Source of the DNA: Bacillota bacterium
GTDB taxonomy: Bacteria > Bacillota > Bacilli > Alicyclobacillales > SLC66
NCBI GenBank assembly: GCA_021821225.1
Contig: JAKACR010000071.1
Location: forward strand, 1-10,657
Reading direction: 5' to 3'
DNA: 10,657 nt
The notes under the pieces are model-generated. The model searched no databases, had not been told where the DNA came from, and saw only the letters and a list, made by a program, of their open reading frames with translations. The stretch's first letter is position 1, and each line of letters opens with the position of its first letter. This document shows, piece after piece, positions 1 through 6,896 of this stretch. Made by a program: the position numbers and the translations under genes.

Positions 1-98
1 AAGGGGACATGGGATAAAGTCCACTGTACATTCGGTTGATCCCATGTCCCATTGCACTGCGTGGGTCAACCCTGCCCTCTTTTTGAATAGATTCTTTA
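1..98. repeat. Palindromic repeat A, copy 1 (may continue left of the window)
   Basis: A perfect 12-bp inverted repeat, GGGACATGGGAT at 4-15 and ATCCCATGTCCC at 39-50, encloses a 23-nt loop. It is followed by a conserved tail running to about 97 that includes GTGGGTC and CCTGCCCTCTTTTTGAA. Positions 9-98 align without gaps to 7619-7708 with about 73 of 90 bases identical by hand count. The first 20 bases from position 3 match the left end of repeat B2 (8511-8530) at 17 of 20 positions, so the two families share a terminus. It has the look of a small non-autonomous mobile or REP-like element; no transposase is nearby. The true left edge cannot be seen. Confidence 0.75.
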
Positions 99-339
99 AT
101 TGAACATATATGCCAAATCAGCGCTGAAAATATTCTTCAAAATGATATGGCCGTCTCGCCCGTACTGTTTGATTTGGTCATAGGGATGAGCGTCCGGTTT
201 GCTGCGAAATATATATCAACTTACTAATATTTCTATATCGGATTGTGTAACTTTTTTCTTCATTCATTCGTCAGCATTGACGAAGATGGATAAAGATAAT
301 TTGGGCATGTTGATAAAACACATCGGGAGGACTGCCGCT
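99..339 (+). other. AT-rich upstream region of the secreted stalk-domain gene
   Basis: This non-coding stretch is clearly more AT-rich than most of the window. It holds a 12-bp inverted repeat with one bulged base (TATGCCAAATCA at 109-120, TGATTTGGTCATA at 170-182), a 10-bp perfect palindrome TCAGCGCTGA at 118-127, and a small hairpin TTCGTCA-GCAT-TGACGAA at 267-284. No promoter with good boxes and a 16-18 bp spacer stood out. The ribosome binding site GGGAGGA at 325-331 sits 8 bases before the ATG at 340. Confidence 0.5.
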
Positions 340-891
340 ATGAAACAAAAAGCCGGATTACTGGGAGTGGTTGCTGTCGGATCTGTAATCGCCCTGAGTC
401 AGTTTCCTGTTGTCGCAAATGCTGCAACAGCAACGACTGAAAGGTATGCACCAACGACAATTTCAGTGACGGGTCATACATCTCTACACCCGCAACATAT
501 TGTTGCAAAAGATCCGTGGAGTGGTGTGGAAACAACTTGGATATCAATGAGCTACGTGCAAAAAACCTTGAAACAGGTGGGTTTTGAAACAACATGGAAT
601 GGTACGGCATTCTCCCTGGTAAAATATCCACCAGGACATACCCTGGCGGCGCTGGGTAATCCCGAGGCGCCGACGGCCACCAGAAATCAGATACAAATAC
701 ACCTTGTGGCTGGTGCGCCTCCTTCGGCAGATGTGCCGAAGTTTGTTGCGAGGAATTCTGCTTCAGGTATCGATACGGTGTATATGCCAATTTACTACTT
801 TGACAAGATTATAAACTATTATTGGAAAATTAGGGCAACTTGGAACGGAGCAAGCGATACATGGTCGTTAGATTTCCACCCGATTGAATGA
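340..891 (+). CDS. Secreted protein with two stalk-like (copper amine oxidase N-terminal-like) modules
   Basis: The protein has 183 residues. ATG at 340 is chosen because GGGAGGA lies 8 bases upstream and a clear signal peptide follows: Lys near the N-terminus, hydrophobic residues 6-25, then A26-N27-A28, a likely signal peptidase I site. An upstream in-frame extension to 199 would bury this signal. The mature part contains two copies of one module, about residues 40-97 and 117-181. Both have the pattern VA-x-(D/N)-x-x-SG-(V/I)-x-T, an aromatic/Tyr-Lys segment, then TWNG and SL. The second copy has the YMPIYY stretch typical of stalk domains. Such domains are found in cell-wall or extracellular proteins, but the ligand is unknown. 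No anchor or enzymatic domain is visible. Its base composition is lower in GC than the genes downstream, which may indicate transfer or a different expression class. Confidence 0.82.
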   Translation: MKQKAGLLGVVAVGSVIALSQFPVVANAATATTERYAPTTISVTGHTSLHPQHIVAKDPWSGVETTWISMSYVQKTLKQVGFETTWNGTAFSLVKYPPGHTLAALGNPEAPTATRNQIQIHLVAGAPPSADVPKFVARNSASGIDTVYMPIYYFDKIINYYWKIRATWNGASDTWSLDFHPIE

Positions 892-938
892 AAATCTAAA
901 AAACCGTCTGGTCCAATTCAAGGAGTTATTGTGAGCGC

Positions 939-967
939 TTGACCCGCGACCCTGCTTGAAGTACAGT
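939..967 (+). promoter_or_regulatory. Candidate sigma-A promoter for the DUF6062-MFS genes
   Basis: TTGACC at 939-944 (5 of 6 to consensus) and TACAGT at 962-967 (4 of 6) are separated by exactly 17 bases. Transcription from about 974 would give a leader of about 210 bases containing the 26-bp hairpin. This is a pattern match only; the -10 box is weak. Confidence 0.35.
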
Positions 968-1014
968 TATACCAGTTGAAAAGCGATGGAGCTCGCTTTA
1001 GCCTGTTCAGGGAT

Positions 1015-1074
1015 GATGGCTCCTGCGGGATCTCTTGTTTCCACCGTAAAACAAGAGATCCCGCAGGAGCCATC
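1015..1074. repeat. Perfect 26-bp inverted repeat with 8-base loop
   Basis: The arm at 1015-1040 (starts GATGGCTCCTGCGGG) is the exact reverse complement of 1049-1074, with loop CCACCGTA. Neither side is followed by a T-tract (TCTGTTGCTG on +, ATCCCTGAAC on -), so it is not a normal intrinsic terminator. Flanking sequence (about 984-1004 and 1099-1125) has smaller self-complementary parts such as AAGCGA/TCGCTT, so the structured unit may be larger. It lies in the likely leader of the downstream gene pair. It could be a dispersed palindromic element or a leader structure; no second copy is in the window. Confidence 0.8.
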
Positions 1075-1185
1075 TCTGTTGCTGTGGAAAAATGTCGCGA
1101 GTTTAGCGAAGCGGTGTTTGAGCAGGAGCATGGGGGATGACGAAGACTGGCAGATGACATTTTCAGGATAGCGGGGTGGAGAATC

Positions 1186-1914
1186 ATGATCGGGCGCGTT
1201 CAACCGGGAGAGCAGGGCGACCTCCATCGCGCGGCGCCGTATGTCACATTGATGGAACACCTGACGCTTCCAGGGTGTCCCATCTGTCGCATCGGTCATG
1301 AACAGGAACACGCGTTCATCGACATCCTGTTTTATGAGCGGGTGAATGAGCCGGAACTGCGGCTGGACTTGAAGAAATCATTCGGTTTTTGCCACGCGCA
1401 CGCGCTCCAGGTGATTTCATTCGGCGATCCGCTTGGGAACGCCATCATTTATGAAAACCTGCTCTCCGACATCAAAGAGCGCCTGAAAGCGGCTGTCGCA
1501 AAATCGGCGGGCGCCGCGCCGATGGTCGAACGGCTTTTTCACAGTCGTGACGGACAGCCGTTGTCTGCGGAGGCGGAGTGCCCGATTTGTGTTTCCAAAC
1601 GCGCGCGGGAACGGGATTATGTAGATTTTCTAGTCTGCCACCTCGACGATGACGCACTGGCCGCCGCGTATGATCTATCCTCCGGCATGTGCGTGCCGCA
1701 TTTGAACGAGGCGGTCAAGATCGCCCAGCGCGGCTCCTGTCACCGGCAATTGACCCGTTTGCAGCGGCTGGAGGAGGCGATCATGAATCGGCTCATTGAC
1801 GAACTGAAAGAAATCATGCGCAAACATGACTATCGTTTTTCCAACGAGCCGATCGGACCGGAACGGGATGCGTGGATTCGCGCCATCCGGAAGGTCTCGG
1901 GTTCCCCTCCCTGA
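1186..1914 (+). CDS. DUF6062 family protein with two Cys/His modules
   Basis: The 242-residue protein starts at ATG 1186 after GGTGGAG (1175-1181). It contains two matching half-sites: C31-P-I-C34 with C69-x-x-H72, and C132-P-I-C135 with C169-x-x-H172. The spacing between the CPIC and CxxH parts is nearly identical (34 and 33 residues), pointing to internal duplication of a probable metal-binding module. The C-terminal part (about 185-215) is charged and likely helical. There is no signal peptide or membrane segment, so it is probably cytoplasmic. I recognise the overall pattern as DUF6062, whose function is not known to me. The gene is followed about 110 bases later by an MFS transporter on the same strand, possibly co-transcribed. 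Confidence 0.75.
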   Translation: MIGRVQPGEQGDLHRAAPYVTLMEHLTLPGCPICRIGHEQEHAFIDILFYERVNEPELRLDLKKSFGFCHAHALQVISFGDPLGNAIIYENLLSDIKERLKAAVAKSAGAAPMVERLFHSRDGQPLSAEAECPICVSKRARERDYVDFLVCHLDDDALAAAYDLSSGMCVPHLNEAVKIAQRGSCHRQLTRLQRLEEAIMNRLIDELKEIMRKHDYRFSNEPIGPERDAWIRAIRKVSGSPP

Positions 1915-2026
1915 TGCCAGCCGTGCGATGGCGGTGAAACCACCACCTGTCGTTGTATCACATATCTCCCGGTTGGCGGGGCGGGCGTGTCGGTGTAGAA
2001 GGCCGGGAGTTGACGGAGGGATGAAC

Positions 2027-3247
2027 ATGGAAGAGACGACGCGGGCGCGCCGGGGGCGGCCGGTCTGGCGAAATCGCACGGTGATCGGTTTTTCGCTGGG
2101 TTCTTTGTTCAGCGACATGGGACATGAGTGGGTCACGTCGCTGACGCCGGGATTTCTTGCGCTGCTGGGGGCGCCGCCCATCGCGCTTGGGCTGATTGAG
2201 GGGGTCTCGGGAATCGGCCAGAGTCTGGCCAGTCTTTGGGGCGGGCGACGCGCGGACAAAACGCCGGATCGTGCCCCCTACGTCGCGGTGGGGTACGCGG
2301 CGACGGCGCTCAAGGCGCTGTACGGCTTTGTCGGCTTTTGGCCGTGGCTCATTGTGATCCGGACGGTCGCGTGGCTGGGGCGCGGGATGCGGGGGCCGAT
2401 GCGCGACACACTGATCGCGGACAATGTGCCTGCCGAGGCGTACGGACGCGCGCTGGGGATTCGCGAGAGCATGGATACGCTCGGTGCGGTGGTCGGCCCG
2501 TTGCTGGGAGCCCTCTTTCTCGCCCGCGCGGGATATCGGCCATTATTTTTCTGGAGTGCGATCCCCGCGCTGCTTTCTTTCCTTGCTGTAATCGTCTTCA
2601 TCCGCGAGCGGCGTCGCCAGGACAGCTCATGGAAGCGACCGGCGCCCTCCCTTTCTCACAGAGACGCTTACGCGACCGGTTTTCGGCGGTTGTTGCTCGC
2701 GGACGGCATATACGGCGTGGGCAATGTCGCTCCGAGTTTTTTCATCCTCGCCGCTGTGTCCGGGTTGCGCGCTGCGCGCGGAGTGACTGGCGCATCCGTG
2801 ACCGCGGTGGTGCTGTACGCCTGGTATAACGTCGTCTACTCCATCTTCGCCCTGGCGGCGGGCGCGGCCACGGACAAGTATGGGCCGCGCCCGGTGTTGG
2901 TGACCGGATATGCCGCACTTTTTGCGTGCCTGGCGGGATTTGCCCTGTTGCCGCCGTCGATCGCCGTTGATGTGGTCTTGTTCACTCTTGCGGGACTTGC
3001 CGCGGGAACGCAAGACTCCGCCCAGAAGACCTATATCCGGCTTGTGCTGCCGGCGGAGCAGCAGGGACGGGGATTCGGATTGCACGCGAGCGTGCTGGGC
3101 TGGGGGACGCTCGCTTCGGGCGTGCTTGTCGGAGGACTGTGGACGATCGGCCGGCTGTCCTGGGGATTCGGAGCGGCCGCAGCGGCCGCGCTGGCGTCGC
3201 TTTTGTTGATGGTGTTTGTGGTTCCCACTATGCGAAGACAAGCTTGA
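2027..3247 (+). CDS. MFS transporter
   Basis: This 406-residue membrane protein is of normal major facilitator length, with about twelve hydrophobic segments. The ATG at 2027 is preferred because GGAGG (2015-2019) lies 7 bases upstream; an ATG at 2021 in the same frame is too close. A frame extension back to 1826 overlaps DUF6062 and is not credible. The loop after helix 2 reads GGRRADKTPDR, a variant of MFS motif A. It is followed by GRGMRGPMRDTLIADNVPAE and then MDTLGAVVGPLLGALF, a signature of a bacterial MFS subfamily whose members have GRG-x-R-x-P-x-RD-x-L-x-AD at this place. The substrate cannot be told from sequence. The gene lies downstream of the DUF6062 gene and converges on the DUF4129 gene, with only 63 bases between stop codons and no evident terminator. 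Confidence 0.85.
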   Translation: MEETTRARRGRPVWRNRTVIGFSLGSLFSDMGHEWVTSLTPGFLALLGAPPIALGLIEGVSGIGQSLASLWGGRRADKTPDRAPYVAVGYAATALKALYGFVGFWPWLIVIRTVAWLGRGMRGPMRDTLIADNVPAEAYGRALGIRESMDTLGAVVGPLLGALFLARAGYRPLFFWSAIPALLSFLAVIVFIRERRRQDSSWKRPAPSLSHRDAYATGFRRLLLADGIYGVGNVAPSFFILAAVSGLRAARGVTGASVTAVVLYAWYNVVYSIFALAAGAATDKYGPRPVLVTGYAALFACLAGFALLPPSIAVDVVLFTLAGLAAGTQDSAQKTYIRLVLPAEQQGRGFGLHASVLGWGTLASGVLVGGLWTIGRLSWGFGAAAAAALASLLLMVFVVPTMRRQA

Positions 3248-3310
3248 TCTGGTGAATTTTATTCCGATGATGCGGCTGAGTGAACAATTCCCGGATGTCG
3301 TCATGGCAAC

Positions 3311-4588
3311 TCACAGGTAGCCGCGCTCGCGCAGCGTGTGCTCGATCCGTTTCGCCTCATTGTCCCGCGCGGGGCGAAGACCGTAGCGTTCCGTCTCGTA
3401 TCGTTCGATCACTCTTAGCAAAAATTCTTCGTCCTTGAAGACTTCTGTATCTTCGCCGGCCTCCTTTCGTTCTCTCAGTCTCCGCCAGCCGTACTCGCGC
3501 AATGTCTCGCCCTTCCTGATGGGACTCCCGCTGTGCGCCTCCTGACGGAGCCAGCGGAGTACGAGGCGGCGCAGGGGACTTGGTGGACGGGAGCCGCGTT
3601 TCGGTGGATGGAGAGCCGGAATCCGCGAACGTTCAACACGGAGGCCGGCTTCCAGCAAACGCGCATCTCCCCGTCCCCGGCGTGCTCTCAAGGCGAGAAA
3701 ACTGATGACGCATAGTGCGGAGATCAAAAAGATGAGCCCGTAGTCCAAGTGCGGGAATAAACTGGGGTGGATTCCTGTCGCATGGGCGGGGAGTCGTCCT
3801 GGAACGCCTCCCCGCGACGGATGCTTTACCGGGTGGCGCGGCGCCAGTTGCATAATCAGATACAGGATCCCCGCGAGAACGAGAAAGACGGCGAAACCGG
3901 TCAACAGATCGCGCCATAAGGCCACCAGCACGTACAGCCCGAATGCACCCGCCAGTATGAGCAGTGCGGCATTTCGCGCGGAAGGGAAGATCGTCATCAC
4001 CGTCAGCAGCGCTATGACCACTCCGGATAGCAGCGTAAGCGGAAGCCAGATCGTCCGCGAAAGCCGGGCGTCGCCGCCGTTGGCGGACTCCAGGTGGGCG
4101 CGGTGCATGGCGATCAGGCGGCTGACGACGGCTGGCAATCCCGCCAAAAGAAGCAACAGCGCCGTTTGCGGCGCTCGCAGTTCCTGCACCGTGGAGATTT
4201 CGCAGAACAGCCAGGCGCAGACCAGAAATGCGAAGTCCCAGATTAAACGGGGTGTTTGCACGTCACTGTCGTGCAGTCTGCCGGACGATCGAACGCGCCG
4301 GGCCAGATAGACAAGCCAGCCGATCACGCCAAGGAGAGCGGATCCGCTGCCGAACTGCAAACCCCAGACGAGCCCCAGTGCTGCGGTGGTCAGCACCAGC
4401 TTTGCCGCCTCCTGGTTCACCGCGCGCAGGCGCCACTGAAACAGAATGTCATACGCCACGGCCGCCGCGATCTCCGCAAACACGATGTACGCGGGCGTGC
4501 TGGCAGCGATGCTGACGACGGCAAAAACTACGCAAGCGGTCACAAGTCCATCCGCAATCTGAGCGGGCAGGGTCACGTCTTTCCTCAC
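3311..4588 (-). CDS. Membrane protein with C-terminal DUF4129 domain, lacking transglutaminase domain
   Basis: The 425-residue protein starts at GTG 4588, supported by GAGGTGAT 7-8 bases upstream. The N-terminal half is hydrophobic with about eight membrane segments, another segment near residues 280-300 (LIFLISALCVISFLAL), then a basic cytoplasmic tail. The tail has the features of DUF4129: a region beginning PSPLRRLVLRWLR, then GETLREYGWRRL, and a helical end with VIERYETERYGLRPARDNEA. In the TgpA type of protein a transglutaminase domain lies between the membrane part and DUF4129; here no Cys-His-Asp transglutaminase core is seen. It is third in the operon with moxR and DUF58 genes, a set linked in other bacteria to cell-envelope or protein-complex maturation. 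The gene is separated from DUF58 by palindromic repeat B1. Confidence 0.75.
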   Translation of the reverse strand: MRKDVTLPAQIADGLVTACVVFAVVSIAASTPAYIVFAEIAAAVAYDILFQWRLRAVNQEAAKLVLTTAALGLVWGLQFGSGSALLGVIGWLVYLARRVRSSGRLHDSDVQTPRLIWDFAFLVCAWLFCEISTVQELRAPQTALLLLLAGLPAVVSRLIAMHRAHLESANGGDARLSRTIWLPLTLLSGVVIALLTVMTIFPSARNAALLILAGAFGLYVLVALWRDLLTGFAVFLVLAGILYLIMQLAPRHPVKHPSRGGVPGRLPAHATGIHPSLFPHLDYGLIFLISALCVISFLALRARRGRGDARLLEAGLRVERSRIPALHPPKRGSRPPSPLRRLVLRWLRQEAHSGSPIRKGETLREYGWRRLRERKEAGEDTEVFKDEEFLLRVIERYETERYGLRPARDNEAKRIEHTLRERGYL

Positions 4589-4600
4589 GAATGGATCACC

Positions 4601-4702
4601 TCAGAGCAGACGTGATGGTTCTACATATGGTGTTCGAGGCTCTAATCGGACACCATATGCACTGCAGCGCGCCTGCTAAAATTTGGATTATCACTGCTCC
4701 CT
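4601..4702. repeat. Palindromic repeat B, copy 1
   Basis: An inner hairpin pairs 4622-4637 with 4646-4661 (left arm includes ACATATGGTGTTCGA, loop GGCTCTAA); 14 of 16 positions are Watson-Crick pairs, with one T-G and one A-C. A middle stem pairs 4604-4613 with 4669-4678, 7 of 10 plus one G-T. Aligned without gaps to copy 2 at an offset of 3930, positions 4621-4700 match 8551-8630 at about 64 of 80. The outer left arm seen in copy 2 is not recognisable here, while the right end ATTATCACTGCTCCC remains. The element spans the gap between DUF58 and DUF4129 genes and enters the DUF58 reading frame. Confidence 0.85.
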
Positions 4703-5853
4703 TGGTCGAGTCTCACAACATCCACCGGATATCCCCGCCGTTTGAGGGAATGAAGACTTTGCCGGACGGTCTCGTCCTCGAACCCCGCGAGCACCACAAT
4801 TCTCGCCGGATGGAATGCCTGTTTTGCGATCTCATCCAGGATTTGCGCGAGTGAAATCGAGGCGTAAGACGCCAGGCTGCCCAGAACATGACCCGTTTGG
4901 CGCTGAAAATGGGGCGTCCACGCGCCGTCGCCCCGAAGCGCGAGATGGTTGTGAAAGCGGCTTCGTGTTTCCGCCCAATAGCCGTCGCTGAACAGTTGGA
5001 ACTGTGCGCCGCGTTTTGACAGTTCTTCGATCATGGCATACGCAGTCTCGTACACCCTGTCGGCAAAGTCGGCGCGTTGTTCCCACAGGCGCTCCGACGC
5101 CCGCACACTGGTCACGATCATGACAGATTGACTCATGGAGTATGCGCGTTCCAGAACGATCAATTCCCCGCGCCTGGCGCTCGTCATCCATGCGATGTCC
5201 CGAATGGTGTCATGCGCGTCATAGGGGCGCATATCAATCCAGTCCACGGATGTCGGTGACAGCTTGCGCAGGGAGTTCTCCGTATCCAGCAGGTTCAGAA
5301 GTACGGGTATCTGCGCGGCGCCGATCCGGCGCGGATGAACGGTCACTGTAACGAAGAAGGGAAATGACCGGATTTCCTCGTGGGCGGTAAATCCGTCCCT
5401 GATCTTTACCGTCAAGGATTGTATGGAATGTCGCCCGCGCTGTCTGCCGATCACCTCGAAGCGAACGGTGACAGACTCGCGCGCTTGCAGCGACAGAGTA
5501 AAGGATGTGCGGTTGTGTCCGGGCGCGGGTGAACCATTTCGCACCGGCGGATTTGCGCCGTTCCGGTCCACAGGGACACGGTCCGCCTCATGAAGAGAAT
5601 TTTCTTCGGGACTGTCGTCCGTCTCCCGCTTTAATCCCGCCGGAATAACGACTTGACAATTGACGACAGGGCAGGGCAACCTGCCGGGGTTGCGCAGCGT
5701 GATTGCAATTTCCGCCTTTTCTCCATAAGCGATGGAGGGATTCCGGCACGTCAGGTCGACTTCGATGCGTGGAGCGACCACGCGCCGGACGAGTTGCACC
5801 CAGGCGATGAGGGCGATTCCGAGGCCAAGGAGAATAAGCGGCATCAGGATCAT
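4642..5853 (-). CDS. DUF58 domain protein with repeat-derived C-terminus
   Basis: The 403-residue protein starts at ATG 5853, which overlaps the moxR stop (ATGA), indicating translational coupling. Residues 1-20 form one membrane segment. Residues 30-175 resemble the beta-rich part that precedes DUF58. The DUF58 signature is at about 205-232: WIDMRPYDAHDTIRDIAW followed by SARRGEL. The rest (about 240-380) fits a von Willebrand A-like fold, as usual in the family. DUF58 proteins work with MoxR AAA+ ATPases; their exact role is not settled. Residues G385 to D403 and the TAG stop are encoded by palindromic repeat B1, with the stop in the hairpin loop. The original C-terminus was therefore probably replaced or extended when the repeat was inserted. 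A run at about 78-112 is poorly conserved in type and rich in charged, Pro and Asn residues, likely a loop insertion. Confidence 0.85.
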   Translation of the reverse strand: MILMPLILLGLGIALIAWVQLVRRVVAPRIEVDLTCRNPSIAYGEKAEIAITLRNPGRLPCPVVNCQVVIPAGLKRETDDSPEENSLHEADRVPVDRNGANPPVRNGSPAPGHNRTSFTLSLQARESVTVRFEVIGRQRGRHSIQSLTVKIRDGFTAHEEIRSFPFFVTVTVHPRRIGAAQIPVLLNLLDTENSLRKLSPTSVDWIDMRPYDAHDTIRDIAWMTSARRGELIVLERAYSMSQSVMIVTSVRASERLWEQRADFADRVYETAYAMIEELSKRGAQFQLFSDGYWAETRSRFHNHLALRGDGAWTPHFQRQTGHVLGSLASYASISLAQILDEIAKQAFHPARIVVLAGFEDETVRQSLHSLKRRGYPVDVVRLDQGSSDNPNFSRRAAVHMVSD

Positions 5854-6896
5854 ACGACACTCCCCTCGATCGGAACCTCCACGTTTTGCAGCAGATTGTC
5901 CATAAAGACACCGGGATTCTCGTTCACGTGACCGGATGGGCCCGTCATGATGAGACGATGGAACAGTACGCCGGCAGCCACTTGTTTTACGTCATCCGGC
6001 GCGATAAAATCCCGTCCGGCAAGGACAGCCCGGGCGCGGGCGGCTTTGGCCAGCATGATCATGGCGCGCGGGCTTGCTCCGACGACAACATCCGGCCGGT
6101 TTCGGGTGGCCCGCACCACATCCGAGATGTATCCGAGGATTTCCGGCGAGGCTTTGACGCCTGCCACGGCTGCGTTTAGCAGTGCCGGCAATTCCGGTTG
6201 CGCGGGCGCGGTCTCCCCATTCTCTCTGGTCTCCCCGGTCTTTCCTGTCTCCGCCGTGGCGACCGGCGTTTCTGCTGTCTTGCGCCGATCGGGGTCTTCC
6301 TGATGCGGCTGGAAATAGGCGGATAAGATCGCGATATCGTTTGCGGCGGAAGGGTATCCAAGAGACGTTTTCAGCAAAAATCGGTCCAGTTGGGCTTCCG
6401 GCAGTGGAAAGACTCCCTGGGATTCAACTGGATTCTGGGTTGCGATGACCATGAACGGTCTGGGGAGCAGATGCGTCTCCCTGTCGATGGTGACGCGCCC
6501 TTCCGCCATTGCTTCCAGCAGGGCCGACTGGGTGCGCGGCAGGGCACGGTTGATCTCGTCGACGAGCAGCAGATTGGCGAAAATCGGCCCTTTGCGGACG
6601 ATGAATTCTGTCTTCCCGGGATGGAATACAAGTCCGCCGACGATGTCGGAAGGCAGCAGGTCGGGAGTGCACTGGATACGCTGAAATGAGAGACCCAGTG
6701 CCTCGGAAAACGCCTGGGCCAGAGCGGTCTTCCCCACGCCGGGCACATCTTCGAGCAGGATGTGCCCTTCGGCCATCAGGGCGATGAGCAGTTCTTCGAT
6801 GGGTTGATCCAGGCCCAACAGTCTGTTGCCGATTGACCGTTTCAACCGTTCGATCCCCGTGCGGACCGCTTCGGATGGTATGAGAGGCCGTGCCAT
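5850..6896 (-). CDS. MoxR-family AAA+ ATPase
   Basis: The 348-residue cytoplasmic ATPase starts at ATG 6896, with GGGAG 8 bases upstream; a TTG at 6914 is a weaker alternative. Walker A is P52-G-V-G-K-T57, Walker B is LLLVDEINRA at 109-118, and sensor 1 is IATQNPVE at 151-158. The FPLPEAQLDRF block (163-173) is typical of MoxR. The C-terminal lid follows with GASPRA and the ending helices. Between core and lid, residues about 203-234 form an unusual hydrophilic insertion made of imperfect three-residue units (ETG, KTG, ETR, ENG, ETA), matching 9-base units near 6220-6250 in the DNA. MoxR ATPases act as chaperone-like partners of von Willebrand A/DUF58 proteins, here the next gene, which overlaps by 4 bases. 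It is the first gene of the three-gene operon. Confidence 0.93.
   Translation of the reverse strand: MARPLIPSEAVRTGIERLKRSIGNRLLGLDQPIEELLIALMAEGHILLEDVPGVGKTALAQAFSEALGLSFQRIQCTPDLLPSDIVGGLVFHPGKTEFIVRKGPIFANLLLVDEINRALPRTQSALLEAMAEGRVTIDRETHLLPRPFMVIATQNPVESQGVFPLPEAQLDRFLLKTSLGYPSAANDIAILSAYFQPHQEDPDRRKTAETPVATAETGKTGETRENGETAPAQPELPALLNAAVAGVKASPEILGYISDVVRATRNRPDVVVGASPRAMIMLAKAARARAVLAGRDFIAPDDVKQVAAGVLFHRLIMTGPSGHVNENPGVFMDNLLQNVEVPIEGSVV

Larger units (their letters stand above)
892..1185 (+). other. Intergenic leader of the DUF6062-MFS pair
   Basis: No supported gene lies here. The short reading frames on both strands arise from the large hairpin at 1015-1074. A three-codon frame (GTG AGC GCT TGA at 931-942) follows AAGGAG at 919-924 but is too short to call a gene. 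The region contains a candidate promoter (939-967), the hairpin, and the ribosome binding site for the gene at 1186. Confidence 0.6.

Noticed and set aside
276..302. Possible promoter TTGACG ... GATAAT/TAATTT before the stalk gene
   Set aside because: The spacer is only 12 to 14 bases, too short for a sigma-A promoter.
199..339. Upstream extension of the stalk-protein frame to 199
   Set aside because: It would place a signal peptide in the middle of the protein; the ATG at 340 has a good ribosome binding site and a classic signal sequence.
919..942. Leader peptide AAGGAG + GTG AGC GCT TGA
   Set aside because: Only three codons and no regulatory pattern such as repeated codons; likely chance.
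967..1311. Open frames on both strands across 918-1311
   Set aside because: They arise because the 26-bp palindrome reads through on both strands, and they overlap the well-supported start of DUF6062; no ribosome binding sites or domains support them.
1826..2026. Upstream extension of the MFS frame overlapping DUF6062
   Set aside because: The extension is basic and non-hydrophobic, overlaps a real gene in another frame, and the start at 2027 has GGAGG at 7-base spacing.
3248..3310. Bidirectional terminator between convergent MFS and DUF4129 genes
   Set aside because: No stable inverted repeat with T-tract could be found in the 63 bases.
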